A DNA stretch of 64,000 nucleotides from JAFGKK01 sp964521085 (GTDB lineage: Bacteria > Chloroflexota > Anaerolineae > Anaerolineales > RBG-16-64-43), in assembly GCA_964521085.1 (NCBI GenBank), contig CAZFPL010000011.1:11861-75860 (forward strand). Reading direction: 5' to 3'. The first letter of the stretch is position 1; the number at the start of each line of letters is the position of its first letter. The position numbers were made by a program, and so were the translations under genes. The notes below the pieces were generated by a model. That model was not told the DNA's origin and did no database searches. It was given only the letters and a program-made list of their open reading frames with translations. Shown in pieces: positions 1-7,687 of this stretch.

Positions 1-412
1 CGTTTACGAAAGTGCCGTTGGCGCTGCCCAGGTCGATCGCCAGCAGGGAATCCCCTTCAAAGCGCAAATGGCAGTGCAGGCGGGAGACGCCCTTCTCGTG
101 CGCGCCGAACCGGTTCAGGTCGATATCGGGAATGACCGCCTGCCCCTTTTCCGCCCGTCCCAGGATGTATTCCTGCTGTCCGAACAAGGGGATGCCCACG
201 TTATTCCCCGCCACTTTCAGCGCAATGGAATCGGCGGAGGTCAACGGGTCATGAGAGGATTCGCTGCCTTTGTGAGAAATCATTTCCGCCGCCTTTTCCT
301 CGGGTAGGGCGTTAGTGGGCGAGGAGGAGTCTTCGCTGACCCGGGCGCAGCATTCCGGACAGAAGAGGGTTCCATAATACACCGACGCGTGGCAGACGTG
401 GCAAGAGATCAT
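1..412 (-). CDS. Zinc-ribbon/FHA domain protein (3' end cut by window edge)
   Basis: Likely phosphothreonine-binding adaptor of the Ser/Thr kinase operon. The N-terminus has paired cysteines (CHVC near residue 4 and CPEC near residue 23) typical of a zinc ribbon. After an acidic linker comes an FHA fold with the hallmark residues GRAEKG, SRLHCH and DLGSANGTFVN (Gly-Arg, Ser-Arg-x-His and Asn-Gly). The ATG at 410-412 overlaps the TGA of the upstream VWA gene (ATGA), so the two are probably translationally coupled. The protein runs off the window edge shortly after the FHA NGT motif, so any C-terminal domain is unseen. Family knowledge: FHA proteins bind substrates phosphorylated by Hanks-type kinases; the kinase three genes upstream is the obvious partner (inference). 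Confidence 0.85.
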   Translation of the reverse strand, partial: MISCHVCHASVYYGTLFCPECCARVSEDSSSPTNALPEEKAAEMISHKGSESSHDPLTSADSIALKVAGNNVGIPLFGQQEYILGRAEKGQAVIPDIDLNRFGAHEKGVSRLHCHLRFEGDSLLAIDLGSANGTFVN

Positions 413-1674
413 CGCAACCTGCCTCCGTGCTTGGGATCCACCAGACTGCGGGTTCCGTACTTGACCGCTTTCTTTCCCTTTTCCGAAAAGGAGTGGCTGC
501 GGCGAAGCTGAGAAGATTCACTCAGAACCGTATTGGCAAGATCCGGCTCGCCCATTTCGAAGAGGCGGGTGGCAATCCGTTCCAGGCGAGTCGTCGCCAG
601 GTTCAAATGGCCGGTCTGGGCATCGGAGAGCGCCTTCTCCTGCAAGCGGGCCAGGTTGACGTTCCGCACCGCGGCCAGGAGGGTGCCCGGGATGGGAGCA
701 GGAACCGGTTCCGATACGACCGGTAAACTCAATGAAAGAATAGTCCGGAGGTTGGTGGCCCTTTTGGCAAGATGGGCGCCGAGGTGCAGGCGGCTGATCT
801 CGTAGGAATCCATCGGGGTGATCGGCGGGATGAGGTATTCCATCAACAGGGTGATGTTGTTCCCCGCAAAGAGGGTCCCCAGCCGCAGCATGTGGCCTTC
901 GTGCAGGGGCATGGGAGCCGGATTGACCCGGAAGGCGGATTGCAGGGTTACCCCGGGGGTGGTCTCCACCTCCACAACGACCTGATCGGCGTGAACCTGG
1001 CCGAGCCCGAGGAATTTCTGCTGGAGGAACGGGCCCAGCGATGCGAGGTTGTCGATGTAAACCGCCTGGCCGCCCGTCTTGGTGGCCAGCGAGTCCAGGA
1101 AGAGGTCGTTCCACTCTTCGCCGATGCCCATGGCGGTGATCTCGATCCCTTCCTGAGCCATTTCCTCGGCCAGTTGCAGGCAGGATGCTTCATCACCGTA
1201 CGTGCGCCCGTCAGTCAGGAGGATGACATGGTCCACGGAGTTGGGATGGCGGACCTGGCGCAATTGGTTCACACCGGCTGACAGTCCCTGGTAGATCTCC
1301 GTCCCCCCGCTGGCTTGGATCAGACTCAAGCGCTGACGCGCTTCGGAAATCGGCAGCGACAGCTCGGTGGATAGGAGGACTTCCGCCCGGTCGCTGAAGG
1401 TGACAACGGCGATTTTATCCTGCGGACGGAGCTGGGTGATGATGCTTTCGGCGGAGACTCGTGCGGTATCCAGCCGTTCCCCGGCCATGGAAGTGGACCG
1501 GTCGAGGACCAGGCCTAGATTCAATGGGGGTGGAACGTGATCGCTTTCCTGCTGGGCCGGCTGGATGGTCGCCATGGCATACAGCACTTGTGGTTCGTCC
1601 AGCACCCGAAGGACGGGGCGGCTGACATGGACTTCCATATAAAGCGGTTCTTGGCCGGCGCTTGAATTACTCAT
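409..1674 (-). CDS. von Willebrand factor A (VWA) domain protein
   Basis: 421-aa protein without an obvious signal peptide or membrane segment. The VWA domain spans roughly residues 45-230 and carries a metal-ion adhesion site (DRSTS at 58-62, then TDGRTYGDE further on). The C-terminal half is a beta-rich then helical region as in the cytosolic VWA proteins that accompany bacterial Ser/Thr kinases. Its ATG overlaps the stop of the PP2C gene by 4 nt, and its own stop overlaps the FHA gene start, so all three are co-translated. The role is probably a divalent-cation-dependent protein interaction in the kinase/phosphatase module; the partner is not visible from sequence. Confidence 0.88.
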   Translation of the reverse strand: MSNSSAGQEPLYMEVHVSRPVLRVLDEPQVLYAMATIQPAQQESDHVPPPLNLGLVLDRSTSMAGERLDTARVSAESIITQLRPQDKIAVVTFSDRAEVLLSTELSLPISEARQRLSLIQASGGTEIYQGLSAGVNQLRQVRHPNSVDHVILLTDGRTYGDEASCLQLAEEMAQEGIEITAMGIGEEWNDLFLDSLATKTGGQAVYIDNLASLGPFLQQKFLGLGQVHADQVVVEVETTPGVTLQSAFRVNPAPMPLHEGHMLRLGTLFAGNNITLLMEYLIPPITPMDSYEISRLHLGAHLAKRATNLRTILSLSLPVVSEPVPAPIPGTLLAAVRNVNLARLQEKALSDAQTGHLNLATTRLERIATRLFEMGEPDLANTVLSESSQLRRSHSFSEKGKKAVKYGTRSLVDPKHGGRLR

Positions 1675-2513
1675 TTTTCCCCTATCATCTCCACAATGGC
1701 GACAGAGATATTATCCGGACCGCCCATCGTGTTTGCCTGGCGGGCAAGGGCGATCGCGGCGTCCTGCGGAGAGGTGTAGTTTTTGGAGATCCGTAGAATT
1801 TCGGAATCGGAAAGCACACCCCACAATCCGTCGGTGCATAAAAGCAGCCGTGAACCGTGCTCCCACGGTACGGTTAAAAAGTCGGTCTCAATCCCCTCCA
1901 CCTGTCCGACGGCTTTGAGGAGGACGTTGCGCTGGGCGAATCGGCCGGCTTCCTCCGTCGAGATGTGTCCCTGATCCACCAGCCGTTGCACCAGCGAGTG
2001 GTCGTGCGTAATCTGCCGGATCTCCTTGCCGACAAAATATGCCCGGCTGTCGCCGATGTGAGTCAGAAAAATCTGCCGGCTGAAGATGAGGGCTGCGGTG
2101 AGGGTGGTCCCGGAACCCGGGAGATTTAGCATCACGGCCTGGTTGGCCATGACCATGGAGGATTCCAGGATCTCCTGGATCGATTCGGATTGTTCCGTCA
2201 ACCCACCCAGCCATTGGGTTCCGAATTTACTTACCACTTCGCGGGCGAAAGTCTGGGCGGCGAGCAGGCTGGCGCGTTCCCCCTGCTCGTGACCTCCCAT
2301 TCCATCCGCGACGATGAATAATCCATAATACGGGGAGACCGTGTCGCCCTGTTGCAGGGAGGTGATGGCGATCAGGCAATCCTCATTCGATTGGCGGACC
2401 CGGCCGACGTCGTACGCGATGCCGGCTCGGAACATCGGGATGTCATGCAGAAGTTCGGTGGGGGGTGCCGATTTGGTGCTGCGGCGTGTGCGGATGCGCG
2501 TGATGGGAGCCAA
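1671..2513 (-). CDS. PP2C-type Ser/Thr protein phosphatase
   Basis: Metal-dependent phosphatase that would reverse the action of the adjacent kinase. Motifs in order: VRQSNED (first metal-site Asp), ADGMGGHEQGE, GDSRAYF, TDGLWGVL and GGPDNISVAIVE, covering the full PP2C fold in 280 aa with no extra domain. I take the TTG start at 2513 because AGGAG lies about 7 nt upstream. The first ~25 residues are basic and outside the fold, so the internal ATG at 2435 (MFRAGIAYD) is the alternative. It lies 21 nt after the kinase stop and overlaps the VWA start by 4 nt. Cytoplasmic by prediction. Confidence 0.93.
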   Translation of the reverse strand: MAPITRIRTRRSTKSAPPTELLHDIPMFRAGIAYDVGRVRQSNEDCLIAITSLQQGDTVSPYYGLFIVADGMGGHEQGERASLLAAQTFAREVVSKFGTQWLGGLTEQSESIQEILESSMVMANQAVMLNLPGSGTTLTAALIFSRQIFLTHIGDSRAYFVGKEIRQITHDHSLVQRLVDQGHISTEEAGRFAQRNVLLKAVGQVEGIETDFLTVPWEHGSRLLLCTDGLWGVLSDSEILRISKNYTSPQDAAIALARQANTMGGPDNISVAIVEMIGEK

Positions 2514-2534
2514 TACAATCTCCTGTTTTTCTGC

Positions 2535-4415
2535 CTACAAAGGCAGCGCGTAAAGATTATGGTCCGTGGATCCGAAAATGATTATTTCTTCGTTGGCGGT
2601 AATCCCACCGGTGATCGAGCCGCTGGTGAGGAATTTCCAACGGAGCTTGCCGCTGAGCAGTTCCAGGCAATAGAGGTACTTGTCCACCGAGCCGCAAAAC
2701 ACCAATCCTTGATGGATCAGCGGATTACCGGTCACTTGGCCTTCGGTTTCGAAATGCCATTTCTCCTTGCTGGAATTGGCGTCGACGGCGTAGATGCGCC
2801 CGTCGGCGGAGCCGAATACGACGATCCCTTGGGCGATGGTCGGGGAGGAAATGATGGCATGATTGCTTCGGAACCGCCAGACAGCCCAACCGGATTTGAT
2901 GTCGATGGCGTAGAGAAGGGTGTCCACCGAGCCGACGTATAAAAGGTTGTTCGCCTCGCACGGAGAGGAGGTGACTGGGCGTTTGGCGTGGAACTTCCAT
3001 TTAATCTCGCCGCGCAGGTCCACAGAGTAAATATCGCCGCTCTCGCACCCGAAATAGATCCGGTCGCCGCTTGCCAGCGGAGTGGAACGGATTGGTCCGT
3101 CGACCTCGGTTTTCCAGGCCCCCCGGCCGTAGAGGGCATTGATGGCGTGCAGCTTGGCGTCGTCGGATCCGATGAACACGTGCCCTTCGGCGACGATGGG
3201 GGAGGAGCGCACAGGACCTTCGGTGTAATAGGTCCAGGCGACCTTGCCGGTGGTCAAACTGACGGCGTGCACCCGCTTGTCTTCCGAGCCGACGACGATC
3301 ACATCTTCCATGATCGCCGGTCGTCCGGTCAGCCCGCCTTCCGCCGCATATTTCCATATGAATTCGCCGCTGGCCGGTTTGAGGGCGTATAGGTTGTTGT
3401 CGTACGCTCCGGCCAGCACCATCCCTTTGTGGATCACGGGCGTGCCGCGAATCTCGTCTTCGCAGGAGAAAACCCATTTGGGTTGGATCTGGTTTTCCGA
3501 GGATGGAGTGACGACCGAGGAGATCCCGGGTACGGCGGGGCCCTGAATGATGATCGGACGTCCGCCTTCTTCGAATTGCGCAAGCACGTCACCGAAGGTC
3601 TTCATATCCGGGAAACGCTGCGAAGGTTCGTAGGCCAGGGCTTTCATGATCGCCTGATCCAGTCCTTCCGGCACCGCCGGATTGATCTGACGGAGAGGAC
3701 GGTCATGCCACGAGAAGGGCGGTTCGATCCGCGGATCCCGCCGGGAGAGAAGATGGTGAAGCGTGGCGCCGAGCGCGTAGATATCCGAGAGCGGGCCGGC
3801 CTCCCCGCGGTATTGCTCGGGGGGCGAGTAGCCTTCGGTGCCGATCATCGTCCCCTTGCGGTCCGGTTCGAAGAGCTTGGCGATCCCGAAATCCACAAGG
3901 CGGATATTCTCGTGTTCGTCGGACATGATATTCGACGGTTTGATATCCCGGAAGATCACCGGCGGCTGGTGGTTGTGAAGGTAATGGATGACGCTGCACA
4001 GATCCGAGCCCCAATGGGCGATCTGGGTGTGGGGCAGGAAGTCGCTGCTTTCGGTCAGGATCGCTTCCAGGTCTTTCCCGTTGACAAATTCCATGACAAG
4101 GAAAGACCGTTCATTGATGGTGAAGTAATCGTATATGCGGGGGATGGCCGGATGGTTCAGCGTGGCAAGCAGGTTGGCTTCGCGTTCGAAACTTTGAACG
4201 GCCGTCGCGCGGATGGTTGCATCCTTGCTCGGGTTGAGCATCTCCTTGACTGCCACCAACCGCGTGACGCTGGGGAAACGCATGTCCCTGCCCTGATACA
4301 CCCAACTCATGCCGCCACTGCCGATCACCCGGATGACCAAATAGCGGTTCTCCAAGGTGGTGCCGACGACCAGTGAAGCGGTCCCTCCCGTGTGCTGACG
4401 CAGGGAGTTGGTCAT
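2535..4415 (-). CDS. Ser/Thr protein kinase with C-terminal PQQ-like beta-propeller repeats
   Basis: 626-aa Hanks-type kinase. The kinase domain (about residues 22-285) shows the Gly-rich loop GSGGMSWVY, the ATP lysine in VAVKEM (Lys57), the catalytic loop FRDIKPSN (Phe replaces the usual His; Asp157), DFG at 175-177 and an activation segment ending GYSPPEQY. From about 320 to the end there are seven or so repeats of the PQQ/quinoprotein type (for example GSEDKRVHAVSLTTGKVAW and GSVDTLLYAIDIKSGWAVW), which form a propeller and probably bind a ligand or protein. There is no transmembrane helix, unlike PknB-type kinases with extracellular sensors, so sensing would be cytoplasmic. First gene of a four-gene phosphorylation operon. 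Confidence 0.95.
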   Translation of the reverse strand: MTNSLRQHTGGTASLVVGTTLENRYLVIRVIGSGGMSWVYQGRDMRFPSVTRLVAVKEMLNPSKDATIRATAVQSFEREANLLATLNHPAIPRIYDYFTINERSFLVMEFVNGKDLEAILTESSDFLPHTQIAHWGSDLCSVIHYLHNHQPPVIFRDIKPSNIMSDEHENIRLVDFGIAKLFEPDRKGTMIGTEGYSPPEQYRGEAGPLSDIYALGATLHHLLSRRDPRIEPPFSWHDRPLRQINPAVPEGLDQAIMKALAYEPSQRFPDMKTFGDVLAQFEEGGRPIIIQGPAVPGISSVVTPSSENQIQPKWVFSCEDEIRGTPVIHKGMVLAGAYDNNLYALKPASGEFIWKYAAEGGLTGRPAIMEDVIVVGSEDKRVHAVSLTTGKVAWTYYTEGPVRSSPIVAEGHVFIGSDDAKLHAINALYGRGAWKTEVDGPIRSTPLASGDRIYFGCESGDIYSVDLRGEIKWKFHAKRPVTSSPCEANNLLYVGSVDTLLYAIDIKSGWAVWRFRSNHAIISSPTIAQGIVVFGSADGRIYAVDANSSKEKWHFETEGQVTGNPLIHQGLVFCGSVDKYLYCLELLSGKLRWKFLTSGSITGGITANEEIIIFGSTDHNLYALPL

Positions 4416-4467
4416 TCGCTGAGTGTTCAGAGGTTTTCTCCCGGGAATAAGCCAGTTATTCCTTACG

Positions 4468-4476
4468 ATTATATCA
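4468..4476 (-). promoter_or_regulatory. Extended -10 promoter of the kinase operon
   Basis: Reading the minus strand, TGATATAAT is a perfect -10 with the TGn extension. No good -35 is present at 16-18 nt, which is tolerated by extended -10 promoters. Transcription would start near 4461, giving a leader of about 45 nt before the kinase ATG. Confidence 0.5.
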
Positions 4477-4536
4477 GGGAGCCGCCAACCCGCAGTAAAA
4501 AATGCATGCAGGGTATAATCCCCCTGCGATTTGTCC

Positions 4537-4678
4537 TATAATCCTAGCTTGGGATGGGTTAAGCCGGGGAAAAGGCCTTGTCGGTGCCGAATTTTCAACC
4601 TTTCCGGGAAAGACGGCGGAGGGGTATGCCGCAAAGCCGCTGAACCCAGACGAGTAAGTACTTCAAGGAGGTTTGCCG
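4537..4678 (+). promoter_or_regulatory. fabF -10 box and structured 5' leader
   Basis: A TATAAT at 4537-4542 would start RNA near 4549. The next 130 nt fold well by eye: TGGGTT (4555-4560) pairs with AACCCA (4643-4648), closing a junction. Inside are hairpins CTTTCC/GGAAAG-type and GGC...GCC. The segment GCCGCAAAGCC sits at the 3' side of the junction. The ribosome site AAGGAGG (4665-4671) follows 17 nt after the closing helix. A closing helix, internal stems and a nearby SD is riboswitch-like architecture, but I cannot match a known class. Confidence 0.35.
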
Positions 4679-5908
4679 ATGGAGCGCGTGGTCATTACCG
4701 GGGCTGGAACGATCAATCCCTTGGGGCTGGATCCAGAGACTACCTGGAAGAACGCCATGGCGGGGGTATCCGCCGCCGGGATCATCCAGCAGTTTGATCC
4801 TTCCCGCCTGCCGGTGAAAGTTGCGTGCGAGGCAAAAGGTTTTGATCCCACGAATTTTATGGACGTTCGCAGCGCCAGGCGGATGGAGCGGTTTCAGCAT
4901 TTTGCAATGGCGGCCGCGCGGGAAGCGGTCGAACAATCGGGATTGAATGTGCGAGGGAACGCCGAACGCGTGGGGGTTGTAATTTCCACGGCCATCGGAG
5001 GAATGATAACCCTCCAGGAAGCCGCCAAGGTGCTTCTCTACCAGGGGCCGCGCAAATTAAGTCCGTTCACGATTCCGATGTTGATGCCGAACGGAGCCGC
5101 CGGTCTGGTGGCGATCGAATTCGGCGCGCATGGGCCGGCCTTTTCCGTGGCTTCCGCCTGCGCCTCCGGTGCCGACGCGGTGGGTTCCGCCTGGCGGTTG
5201 ATTCGATCGGGGGAAATGGATGCGATGATCGCCGGCTCCACCGATGCCACCTTGTGCGAATTGGCCATGGGAGCCTTCCTCCGACTCGGCGCGATGACGA
5301 GCGGCGAATCCCTCGATGTGCCAAAACCGTTCGATAAAAACCGCGACGGGCTGGTGATGGGCGAGGGCGCGGCGGTCGTGGTGCTGGAGAGTTTGTCTTC
5401 CGCGCGGAAACGCGGCGCGAAGATCCTCGTCGAACTGGCAGGGTACGGTGCGACGTCGGATGCGTATCACATCACCGCCCCCGCCGAGGACGGTTCGGGA
5501 AGCGCCCGTGCCATCGAACGCGCCCTGGAGTCGGCCGGGGTGACGCTGGAACAAGTGGATTACATCAACGCCCACGGAACCGGGACAGTGTTGAACGATC
5601 ATTCGGAGACGAAAGCGATTAAGCGGGTGTTTGGGGAGCGCGCCTATAAAATCCCCGTCTCCTCCACCAAATCGATGACCGGTCATATGATGGGAACCAC
5701 CGGAGCATTGGAAGTGATCCTCTGCGCGATGGCGATCCGGGATGGAAAGATCCCGCCGACCATCCACTACTCCACGCCGGATCCGGAATGTGATCTGGAT
5801 TACGTGCCGAACGTTGGACGGACTCTGCCGGTGAAGGTGGCGGTAAGCAACGCCTTCGGGTTTGGCGGACACAACGCCGTTCTCGTAATCCGGTCCTTCG
5901 AGGAATAA
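4679..5908 (+). CDS. fabF: Beta-ketoacyl-ACP synthase II
   Basis: Condensing enzyme of fatty acid elongation; adds malonyl-ACP to the growing acyl chain. 409 aa, the usual FabF length. The catalytic triad is visible: Cys161 in SVASACASG, His299 in NAHGTGT and His336 in KSMTGHMMG, with Lys331. The PFDKNRDGLVMGEGA segment is also typical. I choose ATG 4679 because AAGGAGG ends 7 nt upstream; an in-frame TTG two codons earlier is too close to the SD. rnc follows 24 nt downstream, as in the acpP-fabF-rnc order of many bacteria, but acpP is not here. Product could serve as FabB/FabF in one. Confidence 0.95.
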   Translation: MERVVITGAGTINPLGLDPETTWKNAMAGVSAAGIIQQFDPSRLPVKVACEAKGFDPTNFMDVRSARRMERFQHFAMAAAREAVEQSGLNVRGNAERVGVVISTAIGGMITLQEAAKVLLYQGPRKLSPFTIPMLMPNGAAGLVAIEFGAHGPAFSVASACASGADAVGSAWRLIRSGEMDAMIAGSTDATLCELAMGAFLRLGAMTSGESLDVPKPFDKNRDGLVMGEGAAVVVLESLSSARKRGAKILVELAGYGATSDAYHITAPAEDGSGSARAIERALESAGVTLEQVDYINAHGTGTVLNDHSETKAIKRVFGERAYKIPVSSTKSMTGHMMGTTGALEVILCAMAIRDGKIPPTIHYSTPDPECDLDYVPNVGRTLPVKVAVSNAFGFGGHNAVLVIRSFEE

Positions 5909-5932
5909 AGGGGTATTTCCCCTGGACTACTC

Positions 5933-6676
5933 GTGACGGAGCAATCGGAAGCGGTTCCTTCCCCATCGGAAACAAGGCATCCCACGGCGGCCGCCGTGGA
6001 ACAAATCACCGGATTGACCTTCTCCAATCCCGGATTGGCCGTCCGCGCTCTTACCCACAGCTCGTTTACCAATGAAAGCCCCGGCGCGGGGGAAAACTAT
6101 GAACGATTGGAATTCCTCGGCGACGCCGTCCTGGATTACCTGGCCGCCTATTGGCTGTATCACCATTTTCCGGAACTGCCGGAAGGGGATTTGACCCGCA
6201 TGCGGTCGGCCTTGGTTCGGACCGAGACGCTGGCGGCTTTCTCCCAGCAGCTCGGCTTGAACCGGATTCTTCGCATTGGGAAGGGGGAACGACTCACCGG
6301 AGGCCAGGATCGGACTACTATCCTGTGCGGGGTTTTCGAAGCCCTGATCGGCGCGATTGCGCTCGACCGGGGCGTGGAGCGGACTTACGTCTTTTTGGGA
6401 CCGTTCTTCACAAGGGAATCCGACCGCATCTTCGATCAATTTGCCGACAGCGACTGCAAAAGCCTCTTCCAGGAAAAAGCCCAGGCCATGTTCGGGGTCA
6501 CTCCGGGATACCGGGTCGTGGAAATGACCGGACCCGACCATGACCGGAGATATACGATCGAGGTTCTGGTGGGAGAGGAATCGTACGGAGTCGGAACAGG
6601 CAACAACAAACAAGCGGCGGCGCAGGACGCCGCCCGCAAGGCGCTGGAAAAACTTCGCGCGCAGGAAAACCTGTAA
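5933..6676 (+). CDS. rnc: Ribonuclease III
   Basis: Cleaves double-stranded RNA, including rRNA precursors. The nuclease signature NYERLEFLGDAVLDYL is at residues 55-70, with the downstream FEALIGAIALDRG region carrying further catalytic acidic residues. The last ~75 residues form a double-stranded RNA binding domain ending KQAAAQDAARKALEKL. 247 aa with a GTG start; the first ~20 residues are low-complexity and family-atypical, but no better start exists before the conserved region. A short hairpin (AGGGG-TATTT-CCCCT) sits between fabF and rnc. Co-transcribed with fabF by spacing. Confidence 0.95.
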   Translation: MTEQSEAVPSPSETRHPTAAAVEQITGLTFSNPGLAVRALTHSSFTNESPGAGENYERLEFLGDAVLDYLAAYWLYHHFPELPEGDLTRMRSALVRTETLAAFSQQLGLNRILRIGKGERLTGGQDRTTILCGVFEALIGAIALDRGVERTYVFLGPFFTRESDRIFDQFADSDCKSLFQEKAQAMFGVTPGYRVVEMTGPDHDRRYTIEVLVGEESYGVGTGNNKQAAAQDAARKALEKLRAQENL

Positions 6677-6742
6677 CAGTCCCCGATTTTTATCCGAATC
6701 CTTCAATACCATTTCGAATCCCGCGGCGATGGGGATGGGTCG

Positions 6743-7678
6743 TTATTCTCGTGTGATGTGAAAAAAACGAAGGATCGAGGGGGTAAATCCGGCCAAATCA
6801 AAGATGGGGTCGACGATCCGTTTCCTCGCTTCGGGAGGACCCAGGGCCAGCATGGGCACCGCATTCCGAGTATGGCCCTTATCGGAAAGATCCTCCATAT
6901 TCCCATGATCGGATGAAACCAGTACGGTAAGGTTCGTTTCCCGCATCCCCTCGACGATTCCGCCGAGGACGCGATCCAGCACGTTCAACAGGCGGACGGC
7001 GCCGCGCATCTCCCCATAGTGACCCGCGTAATCCGGCAGCCAGTGATCGAACATCGTGAAGTCGCTTGCAAGCGCGAGTTCCACCAGCCGCCGGCCGGCA
7101 TCCGTGGGATTCAAGATGGGAGTGCGCGGCCGCTGCAACCGGCTGTGCCATCCGCGTCCGGTGAAATCGGCGGAGACAGCCCGCCCCTGGTCGAGATCGG
7201 TCTCGGTGGCCAGTGGGATTTCCGCCAGAACGAATGCGAGCGGAATGGCGGCATGCAACCGCATCCCGCTTCGAACCGCTTCAAAATACGATTCGGGGTA
7301 GGCGTTCAACAGCCTTGCCTTCCATCCCGCTTTGGAGAGTTCCCGCGGAAGGTTGTGCTCCTGCATGATCGCGCGGATGCGCGGATCGGGCTTGGGGCCG
7401 TAATGCTCTCCGATGGCTTGGGCGACATTCACGCCGGTCAGAAGCGTGGATTGCCCCGTAGCGGATTCCGGCGATCCCCCCACGCCCAGCGTCGCATCGA
7501 TCGGCCGGAAGGAGGCATGGATTCCGTGGAAGGGTTCCAAAGCGGCATCCAAGCGCCTGCCTTCCAATAGGCGGCCCAGGTTCGGCATCTCCGCCGCGTG
7601 GAACGGATTGGCAGCCGCATCGGCAGGACCCAAGCCGACCCCATCGAGGAAAAGGAACAAAACCGGTCCGCGATCCAT
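6743..7678 (-). CDS. Alkaline-phosphatase-superfamily metalloenzyme (phosphoglycerate-mutase-like)
   Basis: 311 aa with the core metal sites of the BPG-independent phosphoglycerate mutase/alkaline phosphatase superfamily: FLDGVGLGP at the N-terminus (Asp12), SATGQSTLLTG (probable Ser/Thr nucleophile region), FDHWLPDYAGHYG, SSDHGNMEDLSDKGHTRN near the C-terminus. It is shorter than true iPGM and lacks its inserted transferase domain, so glycolytic mutase activity is unlikely. It sits 9 nt after the 1616-aa sensor gene and is probably the last gene of that operon. Substrate unknown; a phosphodiester or phosphomonoester is expected from the fold. Confidence 0.8.
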   Translation of the reverse strand: MDRGPVLFLFLDGVGLGPADAAANPFHAAEMPNLGRLLEGRRLDAALEPFHGIHASFRPIDATLGVGGSPESATGQSTLLTGVNVAQAIGEHYGPKPDPRIRAIMQEHNLPRELSKAGWKARLLNAYPESYFEAVRSGMRLHAAIPLAFVLAEIPLATETDLDQGRAVSADFTGRGWHSRLQRPRTPILNPTDAGRRLVELALASDFTMFDHWLPDYAGHYGEMRGAVRLLNVLDRVLGGIVEGMRETNLTVLVSSDHGNMEDLSDKGHTRNAVPMLALGPPEARKRIVDPIFDLAGFTPSILRFFHITRE

Positions 7679-7687
7679 ACCGCCCGC

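Noticed and set aside
4600..4650. c-di-GMP-I riboswitch before fabF
   Set aside because: GCCGCAAAGCC is reminiscent of the GEMM core GGACGCAAAGCC, but the GCAAACC half and the tetraloop/receptor arrangement are missing.
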